A stretch of DNA of 64,000 nt from Akebia trifoliata (lineage: Eukaryota; Streptophyta; Magnoliopsida; Ranunculales; Lardizabalaceae). Positions 1-11,811 of this stretch are shown here, one piece after another. The notes beneath the pieces were generated by a model. It did no database searches, was not told the DNA's origin, and worked only from the letters and a program-made list of their open reading frames with translations. Where the stretch lies: the NCBI GenBank assembly GCA_017979445.1, contig CM030715.1, positions 12,206,187-12,270,186 of the forward strand. The letters are read 5' to 3'. Position 1 is the first letter of the stretch, and every line of letters begins with the position of its first letter. Position numbers and translations under genes: made by a program.

Positions 1-749
1 ACATCACCGAAATATTCATATGACAATCTTGACTTCGCATCCACCCAAAAAAAATTAAATGCTCTCCCATCTTCATCACATTGTATCCCATAAAAAAATT
101 GTGGATTTTCATTTTGTTTTTCAATAAAGTACTCAAGTACACATTGTGCATCGCCTCTTTCCAAATCATGTTGCCTAACATTTCGAAGGTGATTGTAACA
201 GTCTTGACCATCAAAATCGATCATATCTCCATGAAGAATTGATGGAACTTTATTAATTTGAAGGTTTTGATTACGGAATATTTATGTTAGATCCTTAGCT
301 ATGCTCGGCATATTTCGATTCGACTTCATTTTCATTCTCTTCGATGGTATGACAACCTTTTGATTATGATCATCGTTGAAAAGTGACATTTTTCATTTTA
401 CTGCATATTGGTCGAATACAATGCGCATGTATGCTTCACATCCACATTTAAAAGTGGAACAACTTCTTGCAACTCTCTTCTTCCCCCTTTTATTCTTATC
501 TGTCATCGCATTTTCTTTTGTCCTTGATGTATATTTACCTTCATGTATGCAAAAATATGTTATCTCAGTCACCGCATTTGAACCTCGTATTATCCTTGAA
601 CTACTTCGTACACAAATGCAAAACCCTTCCCGACGTCCGTATTCTTCATAGTATTTTTTTGCTCCCTCGGCTGAATAAAAAATCATCCCAACATATGGTG
701 CATTTAACTTTCGAACATCTTTATTAGAGGCAATCAACACGTTCCCCAC
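1..749 (-). pseudogene. FAR1/FHY3-like gene fragment with two in-frame stops
   Basis: On the minus strand one frame reads from an ATG at 749 to the window edge. It begins with a FAR1 DNA-binding domain (motifs PYVGMIFYSAEGAKKYYEEYG and a Cys/His cluster CSTFKCGCEA), continues with an N-P-S-I-A-K-type linker, and ends in FFWVDAKSRLSYEYFGD, the conserved start of the MULE-type transposase core in FAR1/FHY3 proteins. FAR1/FHY3 proteins are plant transcription factors derived from Mutator-like transposases; related transposases keep the same layout. Two stops break the frame, TGA at 393-395 (where the family has Trp) and TAA at 282-284, with no frame change between them. The rest of the gene lies beyond position 1. 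It could equally be a decayed MULE transposase. The family call is confident, the gene-versus-transposase choice is not. Confidence 0.85.
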
Positions 750-1269
750 TTTCTACTTCCTTAATTGAATATGATCGCACATTTTTATTCATAGGTACAC
801 TCCCACACTAGTCAACATCAATCGTATCCATGAGGAATTATCTAAAAAAAATTAACAATTAACAAATTAATTATTTTTGATGATTCGTCATAAAAATCCA
901 TGAATTTATTTCTTTTTTAGATACAAATAATTTAATGAAGTCCCAGTTTAGATAAAAATAATTTAATGAAATCCACTTGAAAAGATAATATGAAAAGAAA
1001 GAAAAATAGAGACAGTTGGATAAGCATCATAAAACACTAACCAACATGAATATTTTAAATGAAATATTACAACTACTGAAGAAAGGGTATAGCAATCCCA
1101 AAAATATAAATCTAGCAAAGAAAAAAAAAGTAATAAGTAAAAGTTGGAGTGCCAATATCTTCTATGATAAACACAATTCCCAACATGCCTGCATCTTCAA
1201 TGCCTATAATTTTTTTTCTTTTTTTGGATAAGTATCTCCAAAGCCTATTATATATTGGTCTGGTCAATG
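750..1269. other. AT-rich non-coding stretch
   Basis: No open frame with recognisable content is seen. The stretch is rich in A and T runs and contains a short near-repeat (tttagataaaaataattta-like, near 910-970). It separates the FAR1 fragment from the copia LTR. Confidence 0.5.
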
Positions 1270-1514
1270 CATTCTGTTAGTACCATGTTTTGTCAATTCC
1301 AAGGGTAGTCGTGTGATGTCATGATGTAACTACTAGAAACATTATTGTGTATGCATTACTCAACGACAAATCCATAATATATCAAAACCAATCAAGATCA
1401 AGGGACATCTTCACCCATGAAGCATCAGAACAGGTATATCTCAAGGAGATCAGAAGCTGTCGGCAGGAGTAAAGGACTCACCACCAGCCACCGACTGAAC
1501 ATTTTGGGATATCT

Positions 1515-1926
1515 TCAATCGGTTGCAGAATCTCTAACCTATCGGTTCCACCGATAGCATATTCATCGGTCCCACCGATGAACATCTTGACGGTCCCACC
1601 GTTATCCATCCACCAATTAACATGGGATACCTTCTATCGGTGGCAGAAGAACAATCCTGTCGGTCCCACCGATAGACTAGGAATCGGTTCTACCGAAGAA
1701 CATTCTGTCGGTCCCACCGCCATCCACCGTCAGAACTAATTAAGGAATTATTGTTCGGTGGCAGAAGCATACTTCTGGCGGTTCCACCGTAACAATACTC
1801 ATCGGTCCCACTGATGACTCTGGGAGGTTCCACCGACAGAGCTGCCGAAAATGCTCAATGGTAAGATTTTCGATCGTTGTGTTAGGTCGGTGCCATCGTT
1901 GGGATTCAGGTGCCACCGACAGAAAG
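1515..1926. repeat. Palindromic CGGT-N3-ACCG minisatellite inside the copia LTR
   Basis: About ten irregularly spaced copies of CGGT, three bases, ACCG occur. Several are extended palindromes whose arms differ between copies but remain complementary: CTATCGGT/ACCGATAG near 1539, TTCATCGGT/ACCGATGAA near 1562, ACGGT/ACCGT near 1590. Others keep only the 4-5 bp core, and half-sites reading cggtggcag also occur. Each full unit could fold into a hairpin with a 3-base loop. Confidence 0.8.
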
Positions 1927-2605
1927 TCGTTAAGAGCTGTTCACATAAAAGAAAAGCTCCAGGCTTCTCTTTGGATTGATCAACATCTTCAAAATTCAGC
2001 CCAAGCTAATAAGCATACTTCAAAAGGCTTATCGAAGTAAGAAGAGTGGTGAAGGGTAGTCGAAATCATGCATATCAAACTACCTCATCTGAGTTGATCA
2101 AGCTCTACTTACTCCATCTTTCAAGAGTTACATTCTAACATCGAGCTAGGCAAGGAGCCATTGTTGAAGGGAGTAATGAAGAACTGAAGAACAACAAACT
2201 CACTTCAATCGTCATAACTGTGAGTTTGATTGTTTGTATTTTAAATTTAAAAATACTCTTGTAATAGTTTACTTGATTTCTTCTTCAAAATCAAGTACTT
2301 GATTGAGTTGTGGACTCAAGTTGAGTGACAAAGGTTACTGAGTTTCCGAAGTATAAAACTCAAGCATTTTGAGTGGATGTGGTCCACTCAATCTTAGGGT
2401 TGCGGAATTAACTCGGAAAATTCTATGTGTTGTTTAAGGTAAACCACAAACCTCAGTTTTAGTGGACACCAAAGAACCATCTATTTGGGTCTTGGGAGTG
2501 GATGTAGGCACAGGTGCTGAACCACTATAAATCGTGTGTCTCATATTTTGCCTCAGATTTCCTTATCTTTTTGCCAATCTGGATGTACATCATGACTGAT
2601 CATAA

Positions 2606-2610
2606 CTTGT
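2606..2610. repeat. Left target-site duplication of the Ogre-like element
   Basis: CTTGT directly precedes TGTAGACACC. CTTGC at 20380-20384 directly follows the 3' LTR end. Four of five bases match; a later point change would explain the mismatch. This places the insertion inside the copia LTR. Confidence 0.7.
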
Positions 2611-3399
2611 TGTAGACACCCCATTTTTGCATCCGCCTGATTAATCAAGTCGTCAATCCGATCGCAAAGGTTCCCAATGATGGATGTCTATTCCAATGCT
2701 TTATTTTGTTACCAGATATGTTTCAGAAATCTGGATGAGGTATCTCGAACTGACAAAACTTAGAAACCACGCTACGCTAAGAAAATACTACCCCAGAAAC
2801 ATAGAAATCATCATCTGCAAGTCAAAAAGAAGCTTCACAATAAAAATCACTAAAAATGACCAAATTACCAAAATACCCCTAACATCAAAACAGTCATAGA
2901 GCCTGCATTACACTTAGGAAAACCCACTCAAACACATAAAAAACAAATCGAAACCAAGTAAACCACTTCGTCAATTTTCACAAAATTTGACAAAATTACG
3001 AAAGTACCCCTCATAAAATTCACGACCATTTCACACAATAAATTTCATAAATGACAAAAACCAACATTCCCATTGAATTCCTTATGAAAAAATGATTTCA
3101 AAACATCCTGGAACATTGAAAAACGACTTAAAACGTAAAAAATCCTCTCCGAGGGCAAAACGATAATTTCACAATTTTAATAATTAAAAATTTTAAATTA
3201 ATAAATAAATCATTAAATAATGTAAAGTGAAACATTAATAAAATTAATTATAAAATTTAAACCAAAAAATTGATTAATCAGGCTTTCAAGAAAAATTATT
3301 GATGGTTTGTAAGATATTTCTTTAAGGACCCCTCCATTTGGGGGTCCAAAGAATCAAAGATATAATAGAGGGGGTTTCTCCAAAAATTTAAAGTCAATC

Positions 3400-3740
3400 A
3401 AGGAAGACTAAAGTCAAGATATTAAAGTCAATCAAATAAGACTAGAGTCAAGTATTAAAGTCAATCTCATAAGACTAAAGTCAAAACTCTAAATCAAAAC
3501 CCTAATCTAAACTAATCGAGTCAATCTCATAAGACTAAGGTCAAAACCCTAAATCAAAACCCTAATCTAATCAAGTCAATCTCATAAGACCAAGGTCAAA
3601 ACCCTAAATCAAAACCCTAATCTAAACTAATCAAATCAATCTCATAAGACTAAAGTCAAAACCCTAATTAAAACCCTAAAGACTAAGTCAAAATCCTAAT
3701 TGAAACCCTAAAAGAAACCCTAATCAAACCCTAATGCTTC
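3400..3740 (+). repeat. Short direct repeats with telomere-like AAACCCTAA motifs in U3
   Basis: A ~60 bp unit built from gtcaatctcataagac, taaagtcaaaac and cctaaatcaaaaccctaat is repeated about five times with drift, ending in a run of AAACCCTAA-type words just before the TATA box. The 3' LTR has the same array at about 19430-19770. AAACCCTAA is the core of the plant telo-box promoter motif, so a promoter role is possible but is inference. Confidence 0.75.
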
Positions 3741-3747
3741 TAAAAAC

Positions 3748-3757
3748 TTTATAAATA
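3748..3757 (+). promoter_or_regulatory. LTR TATA box
   Basis: TTTATAAATA followed by ggagcctccaca, at the expected U3/R position. The same box is found in the 3' LTR (about 19780) and in both LTRs of the related element (about 34869 and 43581), which supports a shared promoter. Confidence 0.75.
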
Positions 3758-4357
3758 GGAGCCTCCACAGCCTATTTTCGTATCAAAGAAAAAATCTAGG
3801 AAAAATAGGTAAAGAAGCCTCCATAGCCTCCCCAAAACCCTTATTTTGGAGTCCCAACTCCTTCCCTAACACCCCTACTCCGATTTTAGCCTAAAAAACA
3901 CCCAAAAACCTCTCAAAAACATCCCAAAAATCCACAACAAATTTGAAGCACTCAGATCCAAGAAGGAGATACCTTACCTCGGAGATCAGGAATCAGATCC
4001 GGAGATAGAACGAAGTAAGGAATACGGTACAAGGAGCAATTCTAACCAGATCTGAGGGAATAACACTTTTGCAGATCAAAGGTAAATTTTTTTTTATTTT
4101 TTTTAATCTAGGTTTATCATTAGCAATGTAGATCTATTTGGGATAAGTAGAGACCGGCATTGGCCGGGCGGGGTTGGTGCTTAACACCTTCCAACTCCGT
4201 AACATGATCCCCGAATTCAGATTTCTATAGTAGATTAGTTCTTTTTATCCATTGTAGGGTCAATTTGGTTCCTAGACCGTAATAACTAGGTAGCGACTCC
4301 CAAACCTCAAGGGTCAAAAGCGGATCCGCGCATCCCGCGGATCGAGGGTGCTTTCAG

Positions 4358-4376
4358 TGGCGACTCCACTGGGGAC
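4358..4376 (+). promoter_or_regulatory. Primer-binding site, tRNA-Arg type
   Basis: TGGCGACTCCACTGGGGAC lies two bases after the 5' LTR. From memory of plant tRNA-Arg(ACG), whose 3' end reads CCCAGTGGAGTCGCCA, this is complementary over about 18 bases. Arg primers are typical of Ogre elements. Confidence 0.88.
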
Positions 4377-7300
4377 ATTGATGATCAAACTTGAAAAACC
4401 CCAAGTATGGGAGTATCGCTAAAATAAACTAGTTTCTTTTTATTTATTTGTTCTTTGTATATTTGTTTATTCATTATTTGCGTTTTTGTTATTTTTTTTA
4501 TATTTTATTTCGATTATTGAGCATGTGTTTTGATTTTAAATATCCGGCTTCGACATACTATTCTTGTGAGTCAATCAAGGGTTATCGAACGTGATCCTAA
4601 ATAATGAAGGATTTCGGAATGGTTGGTTGTATGGAAAATAATATGATGATTGGTGGACCATTGGCGTTCAATTTTTACGTGTGTAGTTTTCTTTTTTCTG
4701 TTATTTTTTTATTTTTTTTTATTTTTTATTTTTTTGATTTTGTTTAAGGGTGAGGGCCATTAATCATTGGATAGTGTTGTGTTTTAAAAAAAAAAAACAT
4801 GTGTTATTAGTTTTTTAAAATAAAATAATTTTTTTTGGAGGTTAGGAAAGTGGCGCTGTACATTGACAGCAAGGGGAAAATTTTTTTGAACAAAAAAAAG
4901 AGAGAAAATTTTTCGTTTTGAGGTGCTGTCGACAAAGAATTTGGGTTGGTGTGTCAGTATTATTTACGTCGGCTTTCGGTTTACACCCTATTTAATAACA
5001 GCGTTTGAGAGTGTGATTTGGGGTGTAATAAACAAAATCTGTTTTTTCCTATTATCACATCATCTTCCTTAAGAGAATGACCTTGTTTCAACGTTATTTA
5101 ACAAACAAAAAAAAAAGCCAAACATCTCTCTGTTCGATCGGCTGAAATCTCAGCTCGATCGTTTGCAATTTTTGCTCGAAAACGCTGATCCCTTTTGATT
5201 CAAAACAGAATAAAAAAAAAAAGAAAAAAAAAGAACCAACTTAAACTAAGTGATTTCATCGATATCTTTTCTGTCGATAGAAGAGAAATTCGGAGATACT
5301 GGTTCAGATCAACAAGAGATCATTGATCCAAAGTGAAGGAACAGATTTTGTTCGGAATAAAATTTCGTTGGGTCGAAGAATTTTAATCAAGTTGTTGAGG
5401 TTGGATTTTGACGATCCAAACTAAGGAAGATCTGATTTCAGATCCGTCCATTCGAAAACACTAAGGAATAGTGAGAAATGTGGGTTGAATCTGTCGAGAT
5501 TGAAGAGGAAAACTCGTTGTTATTGATGAGTTTTTTTTAAAAAAATGGGCTCTCTTGTGTTTTTTCGGTTCTTTTTTTTTCTGATTTGAACCACTGAATT
5601 CTAACCCACTGTTGCGGATGTTCATCTCGACGACGAGATCGATGGATCCTTGATATTTTCATTCTCAATTTTTCATTCTTTTTATAAAAAAAAAAGAAAG
5701 GGGAAAGAGAATCTGATCTCGAGCTGTAATGGCAGCACCAGTCGAACGTCAACCCATGTTTAAATCAGATATTTTTTTGTGTTTTTTGTTTGCTTGTTTT
5801 TTTTTTTTGATTTCAATGCTATAATAATAGCACAAATCAGACGGACACAAATTAATGTGATCAGATGAATGAGAAATTCGGAGATCTGATTTGGGTTGTA
5901 TCCAAACTTGAAGAACAGAATCATGGGTCTTTGCCCTTTGGCTGAGTTAAGATCATCGAGTAGGGCTGCGTTCCAACAAAATTTCTAAGCAAATATTTAT
6001 ATATTGTTTTGAAATCTAGCAAAGAGTGTTTTTAACATAAAAAAAAAGGTTTCGGTGTGTGGCGGCAACATGAAGAAAAGAAAGAATGGACTCATGCCTT
6101 GGCAATAATCGAAGAGAGTTTATTTATTTAAAAATAATAATAATAAAATAAAAATCAAATAGATTGTTAATATTGGCAGCAACCTATTTTTTTTATTCTT
6201 GAGTACTCTTTGATGAGAAGTTTTAGAGAATTATTATTAACACACCATCGTTTGTTTATAATACACTAATTTGAATATAAACAATTATTCACTTTTGAAG
6301 ATAATTGGGGTGTTGTAAATAAATAATGAGTATGCTAATAATGTCTCAAAATTTTATCTTAAACGTTGTAACAGCCCTCTCTATGATTAAATAGAGAATG
6401 ATTCTGGTCTTTATGAGTTTGACGCACCAATTGTTCTAATGTCACTTTAATTACCGTAATTATCTAACAATTTGCATAGAAGTTGGGGTGACACTAGTAA
6501 AAGTTGGTATGTCAATAACAATTCACGTGTTGGCTATTTTTTAGGATTTAAAAAAAAAAAAAAAAAAAAAGGGTTATTTGATTTTAAAATCTCCATCCTA
6601 ACGATTATCCATTTATCCTCAATTCGATGCGTTTTGAAATTTTGAATTATTTTGGACCATTCAAAATGACCCTCGATTGAAACACATAAATAAATATGTC
6701 GGATTAAATGCTTGTTTCTAACATGGATATATGCTTGATATGTTTATTTGCAATCATGTGATTTGAATAGTGTTAATCTTGATATTCATGTGATTGGTAT
6801 GGTGTTTATTTCGATTAAATATTCATGTAATTCCTTTTGTAATGATTGGTTTGATTGGATCTATGGGTCCACGTGTTTGAAAAAGGCCCCGGGCACACCC
6901 CACCCTGTTTTGCACACACCACATGCACGTTTACTGTTTTGAGCACTTACACGTCCCATTTAGCCAACGTGGCACTAGTGTGTGGCCCGGTCTCTTCGGA
7001 GATGCGACGTCATTCATGAAACCCACAACTCCAGTTACGTGCCTTAGGGTATATCAAACTGGGGGCATCAACACCATCTGATCAGGTGATTCTGAGAGGT
7101 ATATTGATGCACCCAGGCTGGAGCGACCTGAGCCTTTGACCTATTGTGAGCCACACAGTCACATGTCCCGATTGCCAACGTAGTACTAGTACGTGGTCGG
7201 TCCCCTCGTGGGATGCCAAACCATTTATGAAAGCTACAACTCTTGACTCGTACCCATAGGTATAAAAGATAATCTAAGTATATGAATTGCACTTCTTGAT

Positions 7301-8057
7301 CAAAACTGGTGCCTAAGCAGATCTTGCCCCCCTGTACCCTACTGTACGAGGGGGATAGACTACGTCTATTCTAGACGAGAGGTATTTAAGTGGGCCTTTG
7401 CTCAACATTGTGCGCTACCTCTCAACTGGAGATCAAACTGGCTGTTTTTGGCTTCAGAGAAGTGAATTGAGATTTTAGATTATCACCTACACGGTATATC
7501 AAACCAAGTCACCACGTATCGAAAGGTATATAGGTGTGCTTGGGCAAGGGTGGCCAGATAAAAATGCATTGCACGTAGTAAGCTTAGAGTCTAGAAACCT
7601 TCCTAGTAGGTCACGACTCGAACTTATCGTGGGTGTTCCCGGGTTGTTTATTGAATGGAGCCTGTTGATTGATGAATGTATGTGAGTGATGTGAATGGTG
7701 TAGATCAGAGTGTATGATTGTCCTCAAGGATCAAATGTTATTTTTGAAAATTAAAATGGGTGCACCGACCCAATAAAGAATCCATTCTTTTATAATAATG
7801 ACTCAGTCCATCCCGATCCAACAATCATGGTAGGCCGAGTCATTTAAATTGAAAATGGAAATCAAATTTTCAAATAATTTATAGAAAGAAAATATTTTCC
7901 AAAAAATATTATTTTCCAAAAGAAGTGTTCTGTAGAAAAAAATATTTTTCGAAAAATATTTTCCATAAGAATAAGATTTTCCAAAAGAAAATAAAAAATT
8001 GATCTTTTACATGGACCATTGGAAGAGTACTAAAATACCCTTTTGTGTCAAACCAGG
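4377..8057 (+). other. Leader (5' UTR) of the Ogre-like element
   Basis: This is 3.7 kb without a recognisable gene, with many A and T runs. From about 6860 to 7660 it is clearly related to 37560-38340 in the second element. It contains an imperfect direct duplication (about 6945-7075 and 7145-7290) built around phrases such as gccaacgtggcactagtg, a reverse-type shift of tcccgattgccaac, and gtatatcaaactggggg. A long leader before ORF1 is usual in Ogre elements. Confidence 0.7.
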
Positions 8058-9238
8058 ATGCTAGTCGCAGGCGACAACCCAATCGAACAGTTAGTCAAAA
8101 CAACCATCATAGGAATGCACCCTGTAGAGAAGATCAATTTTGGGAGATTCATGTTGAGGAGTGCTCTTTACTTCCATGAGTTTGAGATAGACTGGAACCT
8201 CCTACATGCTATGGCTAAGCGATGGAACCCCTAGCTTCACATATTCCATATGGGGTATATGCATTTGTGCCCCACTCACGAGGATTATTGTGTATAATGA
8301 GGATATCCACTGCAGGACCTCTAGTCAGGCCCTCATTGAAGACCGGATATTCTGGTGAACTCGCCACAGGACTAAACATTTCCAAGGAAGAAGCCAAAGT
8401 CTTAGTCAATGACGGGAGATTGAACTTAGTACCGTTACTGGGCCCGTATCGCTCCCGCAGTCACCCTATCAATGTAAAACCCGAAGCCTGGCGAACTACT
8501 AGAGATTATCGATTGTGCCTAGGAATCCTAACCCAATACATACTGACCTCCAATAGTGATGGCCAAACTATCCCTGAGTCCTTCATAGATATAGCCTCAC
8601 AACTCTCAAGGAAAGCCAACCCAGTACCTCTCATCCTAGCTGAAACTTTCTCAGGATTAGATGCCATAAAAAATGGTGAGCTGGAAAGCTTCAAAGGAAG
8701 CCCCTACTTACTCTATATGTGGCTTTGTGATCGTCTCAAAATCGTAGAGGTTCCATCAAACCTCGAATATGGGTCAGAACACTTTTCCAAGAGAAACCTG
8801 TTAGTGCGTCACAACTCAGTCAAAGCTTGGAGCAAATGGTTAGACTCTCGCCTTGCCTGTCATATTGGTTTTAGGTGCCCTTGGTGGATGACTGATCCCC
8901 CTGTTCTAGGAACCAAAGGATCATACTATGTCCGTCTGATTGGTTTAGAAGAAACATCTTTTTACCATCCTAATCTGATCCCAGAACAATACGACGTGCC
9001 TATAGAGTTATCTTTACCTCAGCACAAAGCTTTCTTTCCCCCCGAGCCATTGACTGAAAAGTTAGTACACCTCATTGAGAAAGCCTGGAACAAGTGCACC
9101 TTAGGGTATCCAGACGGACCAGCAGAATTCAAAGATCCAGTTGTTAGAGCCAAAAGGGTCAAGCCTGACAGCAATCCTGATGACTGTCAAGACAAAGCCA
9201 AGCGTCCATGTAAAAATAGTTCAATTCAAATTTGTTGA
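8058..9238 (+). pseudogene. Ogre ORF1 with one stop and one frameshift
   Basis: ATG at 8058 opens a frame that reads through RSALYFHEFEIDWNLLHAMA and KRWNP to a TAG at 8232-8234. The same frame resumes with HMGYMHLCPTHEDYC, then a frame change near 8275-8300 leads into a long open stretch to 9238 (containing LCLGILTQYIL and YVRLIGLEETSFYHP). The W-N-P...CPT-E-D-Y pattern is like the start of plant mobile domain-type proteins and of the extra ORF1 that Ogre elements carry upstream of gag. Its role in the element is unknown. The position between leader and gag fits. The two breaks mean this copy cannot give a full protein. Confidence 0.75.
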
Positions 9239-9431
9239 AAGATGTTTTTAATGAGAACATTTATTTGTCAATCAATAAAGCTATTTTTTCTTTCAAATAA
9301 ATATTGATTTCTTCTTTGAATGTTCATTATGTGAATGGATTAATTAATGGATTGGTGCACAAACCTCAATGAAATGATTCCTTAAAATGTTATCAAGAGG
9401 GTAATACTGAAATTGACTAAATTTACCTTTG

Positions 9432-11360
9432 ATGGGGTCATATAGGATTATCATTGCGCCCAAACTCAAGCGTCCACCTCCTAGTTGGAGTCGTAAGTCC
9501 AGTCGGTTAGAACGAGCTACGGTACCAAGTCAACAAGCAGAGATGGCTTCAGAATCTGAACTTACAGAGATCCGTAAGATCTTGGCAGCCTTTGCCAATG
9601 ATATCACCAGTATAAAGGGTAAAGTAGAAGTGCTAGAACAGACCTCGGAATCAACAGGCAATCCCTTAAATGATCCAAAAGGAAAGAAAGTAGAAGAGAG
9701 ACGTCCACATGAAGTCTTCGAACTGACGGAGATGAAGAATATGTCAATGAAAATCCGATGTTAGCTAACAGAATGTCTCAGTTAGAGTCGGCTATGAAAA
9801 GTATAAAAGGCATCGATGAAATTGCAGCAGGTATTGAAGCTCTGAACCGCATCCCTAGAATCCATCTGCCCGAGAAGTTCGTGATGCCAGAAATGGACAA
9901 GTTTAGTGGTATAGGGTGTGCAAAAACACATCTTAAGGTATATGTTACTAACATGCGCACTATGGGGCTCAGTGACGAACATATGACGTTGTTGTTTCAG
10001 AGGACTTTATCAGGGTCAGCACTACGTTGGCTAATGTCTCAGGATCCAGTTACTGTGGGCACCTGGGAGAGCATGTCAAAGGCCTTCTGGCATCAGTATA
10101 AGTACAGTACCGAGATTGAGACTTCAAGAAGAGATTTGGAGGCGACTAAGCAGAGAAATGGGGAGACATTTACTGATTTCATTGGTCGTTGGAGGGCCAA
10201 GGCTGCCCAAATGTGGGATAGACCGTCAGAGAAAGAACAAGTAGCGATTATCCTAAAGAACCTCTCGCAAGGATATGCTCAGCACTTAGTGGCCCAATAT
10301 CTCCCTACTTTCGAGTCTTTGTTACAAGCCGGAAGCCAACTCGAGGACGCATTTGCCTCTGGGATTCTTTCTAACCCCTCGGATAACAAGCTTAAGAAAC
10401 CCTATGTTTCTAAACCTAGCACCAACCATGTCTACATAGCCAACACATCAGCTACCCCAGCTCAACCCCCAGTCCGAACTATAACCAGGCTCACCCAAGT
10501 CAACCTCGAACTCCGCGTCAATTTACCAATCTAGGGATGAGTCTCACTGTAGCTTTTCACAAATTGGTGAAAAAAGGGCTTCTTACCCCTATCCAACCCC
10601 GACCTCTACCTAATCCCTTGCCAGCTGGACACAATTCTAACTTATTCTGCGAGTTCCATCAAAACCCTGGCCATCACACGGATCGATGTATTACCCTACG
10701 TCATGCCATTCAAAACCTGATTGACAACAAGAAGGTCACAATCCCTAGCCCACCGAATGTCACCACTAATCCACTGCCTACCTATCAACCTCCACCAACT
10801 TTGAACATGGTTTCTCACACACCATTGCCATTCGATCCAGTCTCTCTCATCCATCCCATTCAAGTCAAACCGCCTAGTTACCCCCTTGCCGGGATAGCCT
10901 TCACTGATGAGGTTTTCACCACAAACTACGAACCATTCGATTTAACCTCAGATGATACGTATTGTTTATCCCCACCTCGATACAGTAGCCCCGCATTCAC
11001 CAGTTACCTGTTGGCCCAGATGAACTTAAAAAGCCCTGTACCTTTAACAGATGAAGATCCATACGTGCTGACTGAAGAAGATGAACCTTATCCTCTCTCC
11101 TGTGATGAAGTTAGACATATGACTCGAGGGGGAAGAGTTTTTAAGCCACAAGAACTCTGTGTTGATAATCCGGCAGCTTTGGCAAGAAAAGAAAAAGAAG
11201 ATCCTATCACAGAAAATATTGAAGAAGATAACTCTGTGATCAAGCAACTGAAGAAATCAGGAGCCAACATCTCAGTCTGGGGTTTACTTATGGCTTCCAC
11301 TGCCCATAGGGAGGCTGTTCTCAAAGCATTAAGTACAGCCCAAGTCTCCCTTCGACACTT
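9432..11360 (+). pseudogene. gag of the Ogre-like element, frameshifted
   Basis: An ATG at 9432 (or the second at 9543, MASESELTEIRK) starts a coiled-coil-like N-terminus. The capsid-type retrotransposon gag domain lies at about 9890-10350 (IHLPEKFVMPEMDKFSG, GSALRWLMSQD, FTDFIGRWRAKAAQMW). A CHHC-type knuckle, CEFHQNPGHHTDRC, lies near 10650-10690, followed by a Pro-rich tail. Gag forms the particle and binds the RNA. Frame changes lie near 9715-9735, 10440-10475 and 11340-11365. Homologous text simply continues in the next frame at each, so they are single-base indels rather than domain ends. Confidence 0.88.
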
Positions 11361-11811
11361 CTCCAGATCAGCTAGCCAACATAGTAGGGGCGACCTATGT
11401 GGAAAATATCTTGTCATTCTCGGACTCCGATCTCCCAAAGGAAGGAGCAAACCACACTAAGCCACTGCACATCACAGTTGACTGTAACGGGATGAGGGTA
11501 CCTCTGGTATTGATCGATAATGGGAGTGCATTGAATGTTTGCCCTTTGAAGACCGCCACTTGCCTTGGGTTTAAAACTGAAGATCTCAAGCCCACTAATC
11601 AAGGGGTTAGGGCCTATGATAACACTAAAAGGGACGTACTGGGAATTCTGCACCTTCGATTGTCCACGGGCATAGCTGATTTCTGGCAGAATTTCAGGTC
11701 ATAGACATCCAGTCCTCCTTTAATCTGTTATTAGGAAGACCGTGGCTACACCAAATCAAAGCCATACCTTCCACGCTGCACCAGAAGGTCAAGTTTATCA
11801 AAGATGGGCTA
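11361..11811 (+). pseudogene. Retrotransposon aspartic protease segment
   Basis: The frame reads HITVDCNGMRVPLVLIDNGS, with the active-site-like DNGS at 11516-11527, then ALNVCPLKTATCLGF. Another frame change near 11660-11695 leads into FQVIDIQSSFNLLLGRPW, whose LGRPW flap/end motif is the usual close of retropepsin domains. The usual active site is D-T/S-G; Tat proteases often have D-G/N-G-S. The protease matures the polyprotein. It is joined upstream to gag and downstream to pol. Confidence 0.82.

Larger units (their letters stand above)
1275..2610 (+). mobile_element. SIRE-like Ty1/copia LTR, left part (split by nested gypsy element)
   Basis: The segment starts with TGTTAG and, after removal of the gypsy insertion at 2611-20379, continues into 20385-20541. 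Its right end contains the phrase tattcacccccctctaggtc, which I associate with SIRE-type copia LTRs. CATTC lies directly before TGTTAG (1270-1274) and again at 20542-20546, right after a CA, so a 5 bp target duplication around a ~1.49 kb solo LTR is the best reading. The alternative end is CTCTACA at 20520, followed by a sequence resembling a damaged tRNA-Met primer site (ttgtcaaagcggg), which would make it a truncated 5' LTR. No copia coding sequence is visible next to it. Confidence 0.6.
2611..4356 (+). repeat. 5' LTR of the Ogre-like element
   Basis: It is 1746 bp, starting TGTAGACACCCC and ending GGTGCTTTCA, and matches 18637-20379 almost throughout. The U3 part is AT-rich. A TATA box lies at about 3748. 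The R/U5 part contains the phrases agaccggcattggccgg and ggtggcgactcccaaac (the latter reads gtagcgactcccaaac here), which recur in the LTRs of the 34-44 kb relative. The primer site begins two bases after the end. Confidence 0.95.

Noticed and set aside
376..727. Forward frames at the left end
   Set aside because: Shadows of the minus-strand FAR1 reading frame.
1858..2040. Short forward frame in the copia LTR
   Set aside because: Lies in the LTR minisatellite and U3; no family similarity.
3400..3740. Interstitial telomere
   Set aside because: AAACCCTAA words are separated by other sequence and repeat at ~60 bp, part of the LTR and present in both LTRs.
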